A stretch of DNA of 64,000 nt from Gadus chalcogrammus (taxonomy: Eukaryota; Chordata; Actinopteri; Gadiformes; Gadidae). Shown here one piece after another: positions 23,763-36,300 of this stretch. The notes beneath the pieces are model-generated. The model ran no database searches. It saw nothing but the letters and a program-made list of their open reading frames with translations, and was not told the DNA's origin. Numbering within the stretch: position 1 is the stretch's first letter; each line of letters opens with the position of its first letter. Both the position numbers and the translations under genes were made by a program. The stretch covers positions 17,558,984 through 17,622,983 of the forward strand of contig NC_079413.1 of assembly GCF_026213295.1 (NCBI RefSeq). Direction: 5' to 3'.

Positions 23763-24014
23763 ATTTTTATTCATTTTTTTATTTTCAGTTTTTGAGGAGG
23801 TGCTTCAAAGATGCAAATGTTTCTGCAATAATCCAAAATCCAATGGAAAAACCTGTTGGATTTTTGTCAAGGGAACCCAGGGCGACGCTCACTTCCGGGT
23901 TGGCCAACATACGTCATCCCTCCACCACTCTATCTTAAAAACACATGTTCAAATTGAATGAGAATAATAATAATTCTGCCATAGTATTTATTTAAGGGGG
24001 GGGCATACAAGTCT

Positions 24015-24215
24015 TTTGGCCATTCGTAGTGTTGATCAGCAGAGAAATAATTTGTCCGCAAAGACGGTGACGTCGCTTAGCAACGGAAGACGCTGGGGTT
24101 GACAAGTCACCGGACTACTACCCATGCAAGTGAACGGAGCGTTCCACGGCATTGAGAAGACCTGTGTAATAAAGGTCTATAATATTTCTGTTTGTGGCAT
24201 AGATTTCTCCTCAGA
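24015..24215 (-). repeat. Inverted fragment of the 13678-15617 hAT family
   Basis: gatcagcagagaaataa ... aagacgctggggttgac ... gtgaacggagcgttccacgg matches the inverse of about 13810-13990 with scattered substitutions. Confidence 0.75.
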
Positions 24216-24773
24216 TTAGGCCAATAAACCAATGATAAAATAAAAATAAAAACGCTCGATCAAAGGCCCGGCCCGAGGATATTGGTGGGAAATATCGGCC
24301 CGACCCGGCCCGCGGGTCTGGTCGGGTCGGGCTCGGGCTCGGGCAGAGAATCTAAACACTGACTGGAACTACTTAGCAGGTGTCTGTAGGCCTATATCAG
24401 GAGTTCGTGCACGCCCTGCAGCCAATCAGAATACGAGTATTCCCCCAGACCGTGGTATAAACAATATTATCCACGAGTTATAATCAACCCCTACACATCA
24501 ATATTAATGATAATCCATTAAATACGGTATGATTTCTAGATGTCTTGGCAACGTCCGCTCGCGACACTGGACTTGCGAGGCATCGACGCAGACTTTCATT
24601 CACATAGCCAAAAACAAGACAATAGATGGCTAGATAAAATAAACATCAAGACATACAATTCTAAAAAGAACCGGTGAAGCAGCTACCCTTTTTTCCATCG
24701 CGGTTTACAGAGCAGCACACCTGCATTTAATGTATCCGTGAATTGTCACAATTTCTCAGAATCAAAGGTGAAA

Positions 24774-24880
24774 GTAGAAACGGGTGGCCAAAAGCTGTCA
24801 TATTGTTAGTTATCACAGACAATTTTAGTAGAAACAGGTGGCCAAAAGCTGTAATTTGTTAGTTATCACAGACAATTTTC
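24774..24880. repeat. 54-bp tandem duplication
   Basis: gtagaaac.ggtggccaaa ... gttagttatcacagacaatt occurs twice back to back (24774 and 24828). Confidence 0.85.
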
Positions 24881-25068
24881 AACAATGAATGATCGGTACG
24901 TAGCATTAGGGGGACATTAGAGAGAACGCTCCCGGACAGAACCTTAGTTTGGAAGTCGTGCTTAGTGACACGACAAATACTTCCAATTGAAACACAAAAT
25001 TTAGAAAATACGTTTCCCTGATCACGTTTCAATAGATAAAATAACGTGACAGTGTCACATATTTTCGT

Positions 25069-25795
25069 GACACTGAGGGGAAAAAAGGTCTGTTAGTTAC
25101 TGGACCAGATGAAATGAGACGGAGAGGTAATAAAGTCTGTCGGCACGAGGACCTTGGATTTATTAAGTAAAGTGGCAACGGTTATACAGAGTCATAAAGC
25201 GTGAGAGATCGAATATGTCTAAGTCCCTAATCAGCGCTGATGTCCAGAGCTTCGCCTCCGTGGAAGGTCTGCTTCAGAAGAAGATCAAGAGTCCCTGTGT
25301 CATACCGTCTTATGCTGTATCCTCCTCTCGATGAGGTGTGTGCGTTTGAGGTGTGTGTGGTTCTGTGTGTTTTTGCTTGACCTTGGCTCCCAGGCCCTGG
25401 TATAAGCCACCTAACGGGGGAGAGTTTCGGGGTGTCTCCGGTGTGATAAATTAATGTGGCTCTCCCGTTCTTGAGGATGACTGGTGCATTGTCTGAGTGT
25501 CTACCATTTGCCTGCTTGGGAAATGGGGCCTTGGCTCTGGCCTTGACCTGACTATATTATCATGTTTGTGTTATGTGTTAAAAGTTTAGAGCAAGAGTTG
25601 ACTATATTGTAATGTGACTGCCATGTGATGTGCTCATCAGGCTAGGGTAGGAGTTAGCTATATTTGTAATGTACATGTGATGTACTCAGCAGGTTATTTT
25701 TCCCAACAACACCGAGTTCGAGCGTGTGGATGGGTAGAATTGAGTGTGTCTCACGCCAAATGCGTGAGACTTGAGAGCCCTGTACTTACGTGACA
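25069..25795 (-). mobile_element. Possible solo LTR (antisense)
   Basis: Read on the minus strand, the segment begins TGTCACGTAAG and ends CTCAGTGTCA (a TG...CA pattern). It has a TATA-like element followed about 30 bp later by ttaataaatcc (a polyadenylation signal), the order expected of U3-R-U5. No flanking target duplication and no retroviral coding sequence were seen, so this stays tentative. Confidence 0.25.
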
Positions 25796-26032
25796 CAAAC
25801 CAGCACCGCAAACGTTCTCTCCCTCTTCAGATGACGTCTTTCTTTATAGGTTCATGGGTCTGATGCGCCGATTTCCCATGCTGATATTTCCGGAGATTCT
25901 CGGGCATCTTCGACAATTTGGCTATAGATTGTCTCATTACACGCTAAATAATATAATTATAGCCTAATTATATAGCCTATCTATATCTATATATATATAT
26001 AGACAGTAAATATAATTAGGCAATAGCATTTG

Positions 26033-26530
26033 TGGTTTTGGCATAAACATAACTAGGGTGCACTGTACTATCTGCGCACACCCTTTCTGAAGCCTCTCTC
26101 TCTCTCTGTCCCTCCCTCTCTCTCTTTCTCTCGTGTCGTTTTGTGGAGCACGTTAATTGTCTGAGAAATGCGTGTTCTGGGGAGCACGTTCGTTTCAGTT
26201 TCTGAGGAAGTCTGCTTAAAAAATCGGAAATATTGACATATAAATGCAGCAACTAGGGTGTACTGTACTGTCTGGCAAACCATTCTGAAGCCTCTCTCTC
26301 TCTCTTGCTCTCTCTCCCTGTCCCTCTCTCTCTCTTTCTCTCTCGTTTCGTTTTGTGGAGCACGTTAATTGTCTGAGAACACTCCCATCAGAATGCATTG
26401 GTTTACATTTCGTTCTGTGTAGCACGAAAAAAGTCGGACTATCGCGCTCTGGGACACGATTCAATAGATTAACGTTCGTGCGCATGATCACGAAATCGCG
26501 TGATACCGGGTTGGAATAATTGACTGTCCT
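26033..26530. repeat. Dispersed (TC)n repeat, copies 2 and 3 in tandem
   Basis: Two partial units (about 26033-26180 and 26240-26530) share with 1310-1600 the phrases actagggtgcactgtacta, gtggagcacgttaattgtct and gcgtgataccggg. Both include CT-rich tracts. Confidence 0.75.
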
Positions 26531-26929
26531 TTTACGCATAAAAAGTACATATTCCCAGGTAAACGAGAATGGTTGTGTTGTGAAGACCTTAGAAAGAGCC
26601 CTCTATATCTACATAGAGAGCGGTCATCTTCCACGGATCCGCCATGTTTCTACAGCTCTAGAGCCGATTTAATATAACAATCAAGATCGCTCTCTACTTG
26701 TAAACTATGTCCTATAGTTTTATAGACTAAATAACTAGATACAATTTATAATCACTTGCCATCGTAGAATTGTCCTACTTTGTCTGATTTATAATTCTGT
26801 GGATTGTGTTACCAAATACAGTGGGTGTACCCAAACCAGCCAAGGATGGATACATTTTACAAAGTCAGCAAATATACAAAAGCAAAGGATGAATTTGGTC
26901 ATGAAAATATGTTTTATGTCTCTGAACAG

Positions 26930-27319
26930 ATGTTGATGAGTGTGTGGAAGACGTCCCCATCTGCGGCCCTGAGGCCGTCTGTAACAACACAATCGGGGCC
27001 CATTTCTGCACCTGTAACCATGGTTACCGCCTAAACCTCTCAGATATGATCGCCAGCTCTGAAAATCCATGCAATGGTGTGTGGTTGGTCTTTCCTTGTC
27101 CAATAATGTTGTGCTTGTACTGGCCTGATTCAAAAGCAGGTTGGTTCGACCAACCTGCTGTCTTCTCCACAGACATCGATGAATGCAGTGAGACGGTGGA
27201 TCTTTGTGGAACTAAAACCGTGTGTACCAACGCCCCAGGGACCTTCGACTGCTCCTGTCCTGATGGCAACTACCCCTCAACGGGGGTCATTTGGGAACCC
27301 GGTTACACGTTCTGCCAAA
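26930..27319 (+). CDS. adgre5-like: Two calcium-binding EGF exons of the adhesion GPCR
   Basis: Exons 26930-27076 and 27173-27319 are both 147 bp and phase 1-1, the symmetric class that can be duplicated or skipped freely. They read DVDECVEDVPICGPEAVCNN and DIDECSETVDLCGTKTVCTN, each with six Cys in EGF spacing and a D-x-D-E-C start for calcium binding. The intron between them is only 96 bp. The first ends at a GTGTGT donor, the second at GTGAGC. Confidence 0.9.
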
Positions 27320-30300
27320 GTGAGCAGACCGTCTTATTGAACATATTGTAGTTAGGAATGCACTTCTTCAGGCATAAAAACAACCTCAAGAGAGCGATAG
27401 TTATCTTACATCGAATTGAATCACATTTTCACAAACATGAAGGTCGGTCATGATTAATCATAATAACATTTACATAAACATACCAAAGTTGTTACGAAGA
27501 ACATACAATGTAGACAGACATGAAGGTGATTAAATCATCACAGAACAAAAATCCTATAGAAAATTCATGGGCTTAGGCCACTTTAAAGATGTTTAATATC
27601 ACTATTATTGTTGGTAATTATTAATAAGAGATTGTCTTCAACAATAATTTAATAGGTCTTCAGGACATTATTGATGCGATTGAACCTCCAGAGGCAAGTA
27701 CTGTTATTTATAAGAAAACAATTGTTAACTGAACTGAAATAAATAGTTTGGGAGATGCATTCAGAAAGAAGATTGAAAAAATAGCTATTCTTAAAAATTT
27801 ATGAAATGGGAATGGAAAAGTTTGAGAGTGGATTTGTGTTGCTGTTTCAGGGACAAACAAAGGAAAGAGCTTTTCTTGGAAACATCGCCCAACAGCTGAA
27901 GAATAATGCAGGTGTCATTCTGTCAGAAGCGGTCAGTGTATGGATCAACAAATAGTTAGTTCACAGTCTCTCAAGACAGACGAGTGGCGGCCATCTTTTT
28001 CTATAGACACTCAAGCCTACATGTCTGTTCTTTAGGGAGCCAGGTCTTGGGTGACGGGATTCAGAAACCCAGAGCAGGGTCCAAGGTACTTCAACCAATC
28101 ATGATGCAGGGTTAATCTTTGATTTCAAATCAAATACCTCGGTTCTGTTTCGAGGGCGATACATTTTCATGAACACTGTGTCTAGGAAATGTACTTTTAA
28201 TTTGTCAGACACTGGCTGGGGCGTTGTGAAAAAAGTCTACAAGCTGCTGATCTGTCTTCAGAGACTACTTAGTTCTCAAACAGATAACCTGATTGGGGTT
28301 TCAAACATAAAACAGGGTTACACAAAATAAACAGTCTAATGACATCGGCAGTTTGTTGTCTTTGCTTTTTTTTCAGACGGTGAAAAACTGCTTTTCTGCA
28401 TCAATGGTACATTAAACTATTAGGTCTGTTTATTCTGTTAATCCCCTTCAAGAAATCGTCACACAACTATAGCAACGCTTTCCTTCTGCCCCAGGAAATG
28501 TCAGGTGCTAAGTCTAAGTCGCCCAAGGCGGTGACCAGTGATGGTGACGCAGATACAGGAAGTGTGATCCTGGACATCTCTGAGGGTTTGGTTTCTTCCC
28601 TGGTAGAACCCAACCAGAACAGCACGAACAAGACACTCCAGACTGCAGTAGTAGGTACGAAATGTGCCACCAAGACATTAAAGCTAGTACCTAGTCCCTA
28701 GGTTGTTGGAACTAGGTACTGGGAATGAGGCAATAGGAACTACGGTAAGGCTTGCTGGATCACAATCAACTCGTTTATTGCCTTTTGTCTCTGTAACTTT
28801 CCCTCTAGATTTGAACATACAGACCTTCAGTCTTGGAAGCAGTAATGGAGAGAGTAATGTCCTTTCGGTCAAAGGAATCAGCATGGAGGTCAACCTCGAG
28901 GCTCTGGCACAGGACAACAATGGTGAGGAATAGTGACCCCCTCAGCTGGTTAGGTGGAAGAACTGAATGTGACCATCAACCTTATTTACCTGCGGCCATC
29001 TCGGGTTGTTTAGTGGGGCAACCTTCTGGTATATTTGAGGACAATGAAATGTGATCGAAATGCATTGTAAAAAATCGTTCATCGTTTCCATATATTGTTC
29101 TTTGATTGGCAGTCGTGAACATACGAAGTGTGAAAAACATCAAATCACTTGTATCATGACTTTCTGTTCTAATTCATGGATACTGTGGTCGCTTTTAGTC
29201 TGTTTAATGAAGAAAAAAAAAATACAAATGTGAAAATAACCCTGCTCAGAACATTTTATGGAGATTCAGAGAAAACATTGGACTTGGCCAAATGTTCTTC
29301 TCATTTATAAAACTGTGCTTGGGATCGTTATTAAAAGTGTACGTATGCCCAAAAGCCAAGTTTTGAGTGCGCCAAAAAATATTCAGACTTATAAAACCCT
29401 GCGTACGCACACCTCTAAGCATCTTTGCTTTATAATCACAGAGTGCCTACAAGTGTGCGCAGCTGAATCAGCTTCACATTACGCCCTGTACACGCCCCTT
29501 TTTAACCATAAATGGTCAATAAAAATGACCTCATGAATGCGATCTGCATATAAAACAGTCTCAGATGCAAGTATTATGTCTTGTCGGAAACAATGGCAGA
29601 AGGACTGAGAAAAGCAAAAAAGCTAAATTTCACGGAGGTTGAAGTGGAGACACTTGTGGGTGAGGTGGAGGCCCGAAAAGTAGTTTTGTTTTGGTAATTT
29701 GGGATTGGGATCACTAACAACAAAAAGCAGTGTTAGTGGCAACATGTTGGTGCAGCAGTGAACTCTGTCAGTGGCACGGAGCGCACAGTCCCAGAATTAA
29801 AAAAGAAGTGGTCTGACATAAAGGTACCTATTTTTATGTACCAATAAATCGTTATTGTCCCTGAAGACCCTCTCCCTCCGAATCCTGCCATTTGCATGGT
29901 CCTCCAGCAGTGCCATCGTGCAGCATTACGCACAGGGCTCACCGCTGTATTTAAAGGGTTACGGTAATAAGACTGACCGAGAACACCTTGGATAATCAGT
30001 TTGTAATCACCCACGTAAAATGTTCTTGAACATAACTCCTTTTTAATGCCTGATTTGTCATGAAAAGCATCAAGAGGAACGGACAATAATGTAACGATTG
30101 TGATGAGGAGTATGTGGCACACTATGTATGTAGCCTCTGTGAAGTCACCCAAGGGTTTACACACGACCGTTGTGAAGCCGTAGATTAGCTCGATATATTT
30201 ACAACCAGCAGCCAAATATTTATGTTTGGCACATTTATGGAGGGAATTCAATGGCTGTGTTGCAGTATACTACGGCCAAAACGTATCAATATTAAATCTT

Positions 30301-33300
30301 AGCAACTTTATAATGAAGTAAACCTCAACCCCAAAAAAGTATTTGTCGTTTTTTTTGCAGGATCGGTAGCAGCTGCAGTCCCCACCCTCCGCGACATGGA
30401 GAGGCTTCTCATTCCCGGCTTCTTCAAGACCGAGAACCAGACTGAGATGAACTCTGACATCATCACCGCCTTCCTACCCAAAACCAAGCACTCCAACTTC
30501 TCCCAACCTATCAACTTCACCATCCAGCACAAGAAGGTGAACTGTCTGACAGAATGCGTCATCAACTCATCCACCAATCCATCTGTACCTACATCCATGT
30601 ATCAACAGCTCCATCCATCCACCCTCCCATCTATCCATCCACTAAAATATTATACCTCCATCCATCATCATCCATGAAGCAATATCAGTGCCGTGTTCCA
30701 ATACCCGTACTTCCATGAGTACACTTAAAGGAAGTACACTATCTGCACTATCCGTACTCACTTGAGTACGCTAATTTTTCAGATGTGAGTGCTGTTCCAA
30801 ATCGAGTACTCTGTGGTGCACTTACCGGAAATGACGATCACGACTGCCGCCGCGGCTCCTCCCCCGCAATAAACATCCCGCTTGAACGGTGAACTCTTTA
30901 CGCCTAGCAGCTATAAAAGCTATAAAAACTACAAAATGACTCTATTAATGCAGGCTATGTGGAAAATGCGCCGACTTTGGCTCAGCCTGGCTCCGCCTCT
31001 TCCGCTACGTAGCTAAGATGGCTGCCGTTGAGTACGGAGAGTGTCCTTCGATCCACACTTCACGATTAGCCCATTTTGAGTACGGCATCCGGGTCCTTGA
31101 AGTATACTTCTTTTCGCAGGATCTGAATTGGAACGTACTGCGTACTCAAATTTTGAGTACGCAGTACGGACAGTACGGGTATTGGAACACGGCCCAGTTC
31201 TTTACTGTTTGCTTTTTGTTTTTTTGCATCCTCAGAAATCAGAGGCTGGCTTGGTGACCTGTGTGTACTGGGAAGGGAAAGACCAGACGGCCGTGAAGGT
31301 GGATGCCACCACGGGCGAGGAGGCAGAGGCCAGCCGCTGGTCGGTAAATGGCTGTTGGGTGGCGTACTCCGATGAGAACTACACCATTTGCAGCTGTTCC
31401 CACCTCTCCACCTTCGCTCTCATCCTGCAGATCGGAGAGGTACGTACCAAGCAGCCCAACCTGAGGTGGTTCAACTGCTCAATGTATTGTCTTTGTTCTC
31501 TGTGGACGCCGTATTTTCCTCCTCCAGCTGACCGATGCGTTTTTTCTACAAGAGAGCCAAAGGAGCAGGAAGGACAGGGTTCCATCCCTGCCTTGTTTGA
31601 TGCAGAAACTGCTCCAACGTTGTGACACATACCACTACAATACAGGTCCCTAATGCAACAATCAGTTTTACAGTAGAGATCTCAATATCTGAAGTCAGAG
31701 AAAAAGTTGCCTGTAGGCCACCCCAGCACAGATTAACCACATAAACTTCGACTTCTGCCGACAACCCCTCCCAGCCGTGCCACACTGGCAAGAGAGAGAG
31801 ATTTCTGTCAGATATACTTTCGTAAAAAGAGTGAATGAAAACCATCCAAACCAATCTCACTTTGGCCCTTAGATTCCTCCAGACTAAACGTTCAGCAGAC
31901 AGCGTTGTCCGTGTTGTTTTAGGGCCAAATTACAAGCGGTGACGATTTTCGGCAGATCGACAATATCCCGATATTTTCACCAGCGTCACGTTTTCTTCAC
32001 TTGTTCGTCACCAGCCTCCTCCAGAGGACCCCTTCCTGGAGTGGCTGAACAGAGTGTGTGTGACCATCGGCCTGTTCTTCTTTGCGCTGGCCATCGTGAC
32101 CTTCCTCCTGTGCAGCTGGAATGCTAAGATCAACAACACGGCCCGTCTGCACCTCTGCATCAGCCTCGCCTCCTCCCACTTCCTGATGCTCTGGATGGAC
32201 CGATACGTTGACAATAAGGTGTTTGTTCACACAGTAGGGGAACAGATCCACCGCCTGGGAGGATATATGCTCTCCTCATGATACCCTGAGGGCATTCTTA
32301 GTGTTGAATGGGAGGGAGGGCATTCTTATAGTTTGAGGTATTGCCTTATTAGCGTTATATTTTACATGGGCCTGACAAAATGGTATATTGATGGTATATT
32401 ATACCTTGAACCTGGTCGTCTCTGTAGGTGGCTTGTAAAGTCATGGCCGGCGTGCTCCACTTCCTGATTCTGGCCAGTTTCTCCTGGATGCTCCTGGAGG
32501 CCCTGCAGCTCTTCCTGCTGGTCCGGAGACTTTCCAAGGTCCAGGTCATCCAGAGGGACGGCCTCTCCACACCAGTGCTGTACCTGATTGGCTATGGCGC
32601 ACCGTTTGTGATTCTGGGCGTGTCTGCCGCGGTGTTCTCTGATGGATATGGTGCCACAGACTCACAGGTGTGAGTAGCACTGCCAGTGACCCACACACAT
32701 ATGACCATGTGTATCTATAGTTACATATATGACATACACACACTCTGTTCTTAAAACTGTGTAGGTGCTGGCTATCCACAGAACGCAGTTTCAACTGGGC
32801 TCTGACAGGGCCTGTGGTCGCTCTCCTTGGTGTGAGTACATTGGCTTTATTTGTATTTGTATTTTTGTTACACTGTGGGACATAATTCAGCACAAAGCAT
32901 TAGCAACAAGTAATAATAATAATAAATATAACCGCAAGCTGTGATTAACGGGGTCCGAGCTAAATGAAAAGTCAAGAACACACTAATGGAAGATACATAA
33001 ATATGACATATAATTATGAAGGAGAGATGTTGATGTTCCCCTTAATGCCATACTGTGCCTCGGCTTTCAGGTGACTAGGCTGCATAGCAATGGCTGAATG
33101 TCATGTTCAGCTTGTTCAAAATTGTCTATTTGGGATTCAAACTCCCAAACTAAGGATCACCAGTACAATACATTATCCCATTGAGCCAGTGACAAACCTG
33201 AAATGTAGCCTCATTCACATGGTGAAAATGTCTATTGATAAGCACACAACATCCAGAAAACTCCAATGCCGTGTTCCGATATCCATACTTCCATGAGTAC

Positions 33301-36300
33301 ACTTAAATTAAGTACACTATCCGCACTCACTAAGTGCGCTAATTTTCAGATGTCAGTGTTGTACCAAATCAAATACTCCGTGGTGCACTAACCGGAAATT
33401 ACGATCATGACTGCCGCCGCGGCTCCTCCCCGGAAATAAATATCCCTCTTTGAACGGTGAACTCTTTACGCCTAGCTGCTATAAAAGGCTATAAAAACAA
33501 TAAAAACTACAAAATGACTATTAACTCTTAAATTAATGCAGGCTATGTGGAAAATGCGCCGACTTTGCCTCAGCCTGGGTCCGCCCTCTTCCGCCACTAA
33601 AATGGCTGCTGTTGTGAAGCCGTAGATTAGCCGTAGATTAAATCGCGATCCACACTTCGCGATTTGACCGTTTTGAGTACACCATCCGGGTCCTTTCAGT
33701 ACCCTTATTTTCGCCCGATCTGAATCGGAACGCCCTACATACTCAAACTTAGGCTAGTAAGTACGGATAGTATGGATATTGGAACACGGCACAAGCAAAC
33801 ATTTCTCAAATGAATTAAGGGCTTTCTTAAAGGGGTACTATGCAACTTTTTTGGCTTAATTTACCTTAACATAACAGGTTAAGAGTCATTGTGATGGTTC
33901 TTTAACACTTTATGGGTCGATTGGTCGCTGTTTCGACTCCCCTAGAGCATCTTGGCGGAAAAAGGGAATATGCAAGTTTCTGCCGGCAACCCGCCGCCCA
34001 CTCTCGCGGGAGTCTCGGATCTCGCGGGAGTCTCGGATCTCACGAAGCAACAAATTGCTTTACGGCACTACAGACCCACAAACACAGAACCGGTGTTACA
34101 CCGAATTCTGCGACCATCCGAAAAGTGTGACTCCAGGGGGCGCTGTTGCATATTTTCTGCAGTATGCATGAGTTTGAAGCGTAGACAGGCATGACAAAAA
34201 CATCCATAAGATCTCCCCCCAACCAATTACCTTTTTATTAAAGGTGCTTAATAAATGCATTTGATTTTGATTAGCGCTTTACAGACCCATACAATGGACA
34301 GGGTGTTTTGTACGGTCCTTCACCGTTGCTTCTTTACCCATAAAAAGCTACAGTCAGTGTTAAATTGCTTAGAATGAATGTTAGTATCAAGAAAAGAAAG
34401 ACCCACCGGTGGGGGAGATCTTATGTTTTATTTATGTTTTTGTTATAATGCACACGTGCATGTTGCAGAAAATGTACAACAGCGCCCCCCATGGGTCACA
34501 CTTTTCGGCGGGTTGCAGAATTTGGTGTAACACCGGCTCGATACAAACACAAGTAGCGAAGGGAATGTATGAAGGTATTATTGTAGCAAAAGTCTTTAGC
34601 ACCTGTAACTGCAGAATTTTAATGCGTACACTAAAGCCACAGTAAATTTGAAGACGTATATATTTATTTTGCATGTGTACTCTAAAGTCAAAAACGTGTA
34701 ACAGTACATTTGTAGTCGTAAATATTTTTTGATACCATTGTAAACACAAAATAGGGTCTACAGGTACGCACATCTGTGTTACAGGTTCACAAATCCTTTT
34801 GCTACAATTATTGCAGCGCAGTTGGTGCAAAACACACCCGTGTTTCATAATCTGAGAACATGCCCAAAAGGTGTGCATTCGTAAACCCAAATTTGAACTA
34901 ATGTATCAGAAGTTGCACATCTGTGAAAAATTTCCTCACGAATAAAATGATAAAGAACGCTATGTTAATTCAGGATTTTAATGAGCGAGCACAAATCCAT
35001 TTTACAACTGCTCGAATCTGCTCCTGCAAGTCTCAGCTGTGGGTTTTTCTGCAGGTAGTTTTGCAACACGTCTAGGTGGTAAATGTGCAGCAAAAGTATT
35101 CGTATCCGTAGATGCCAGAGCGTCCGTGGGCGGGACAAAATAGTTCCGCCCATAATTTCCTAATCCAATGAAAATCGCCGGCAGGGATGCATTTCCCAAA
35201 TTACACTGGGACCCACCGCGTGCCAGCCATGGAGCTATAAAGATCGCAGCATACTCTCGCAGGTATCCTACATTATGTTAAATGAAATGACTTAGTTCAA
35301 GTGAATTCCCCCCAAAGTATTGCATTAACATTTCTGAACTTATGTTATGGTGACTATTAAAATACATTGAAGGACATTTGCGGCATGTTAATGAAATACT
35401 TTGGGGGGAATTCACTTAAACTAAGTCATTTCATTTGACATAATGTAGGATATCCACCTCCGTTCAGTAGGACACCCTCTTCACTTCTCCAGAAAGAAAC
35501 GTATCCCGCGCAAAGAAAGAGCAAAAATGCTGCTCTTGTTGTCATGGCTACCAGAGAGGACGCTGGTGTTGTTTGTTCGCCGCTTCTCTGATCACAACTT
35601 TTTTTTGATTTTTGTGACTGATAAAATAGTTTTCCTGTGCTTTTTTTTCACTTGTATTTTTTCACTTTTAACAAGCTATTGTTACGAGCCCTTCCAGTTT
35701 TTCGGGACATTGATTTTTAGCCTCACCGACGTTGTTAGCTGGGTAGTTAGGCATTTGGCTGTTTCTGACGTCTTCCAAATGTCAATCTTGCCTCACCGGG
35801 AAAAGAGCCATCTGGTTCCAACAACCTATATCGCCTTGCCGGACAACTATCAGCCACTCGCCTCCCGATCCCTGCTAGTGGGTCCCCCTCGCTCATCTAT
35901 CTAGTGGCGGCTAACGCTAGGCTGTTCCGTCGGCCAGACCTGGTCACATCCATCCTCCTCACTCTGCATGGTCTCCCCCCAGTAAGTATTTTCCCTGGTC
36001 CATCTCCTCCTGTCTTGCCGTGGGTAATCCTGGTCTACACCGCTGTCATCCATCTCTGTGCACCGGGCCCGCGGCTAGCCGCTATCGCTGAGCTGTTGCT
36101 CCCTCCGCCCGGCAGCATCATGCTCACCTATTCGCCTGCACAGCTGTTTGGTATTTTCAACTACTCCCTCCCATCATCCATCTCAGTCATCAAACAACTT
36201 GGACTCCTACGTCGTCGGCGTTACATCCACAGGAGCTCCCGCCGTGGATTTGTTTTGTCCCAGCACGGTCTCTGCGTCCCATTCACCCGGTCACCTGCAC

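Larger units (their letters stand above)
32972..33826. repeat. Intronic direct repeat, copy A (interrupted by a MITE)
   Basis: gtcaagaacac ... ccccttaatgccatactgtg ... cattatcccattgagcca ... gaaaatgtctattga ... gggctttctta matches copy B (39753-40160) block by block. The MITE at 33267-33791 splits copy A; copy B shows the unoccupied site (actccaagctcac). Confidence 0.85.

Noticed and set aside
28467..28920. Antisense open frames opposite receptor exons
   Set aside because: They are antisense shadows of the GAIN exons, whose sense frames join in phase.
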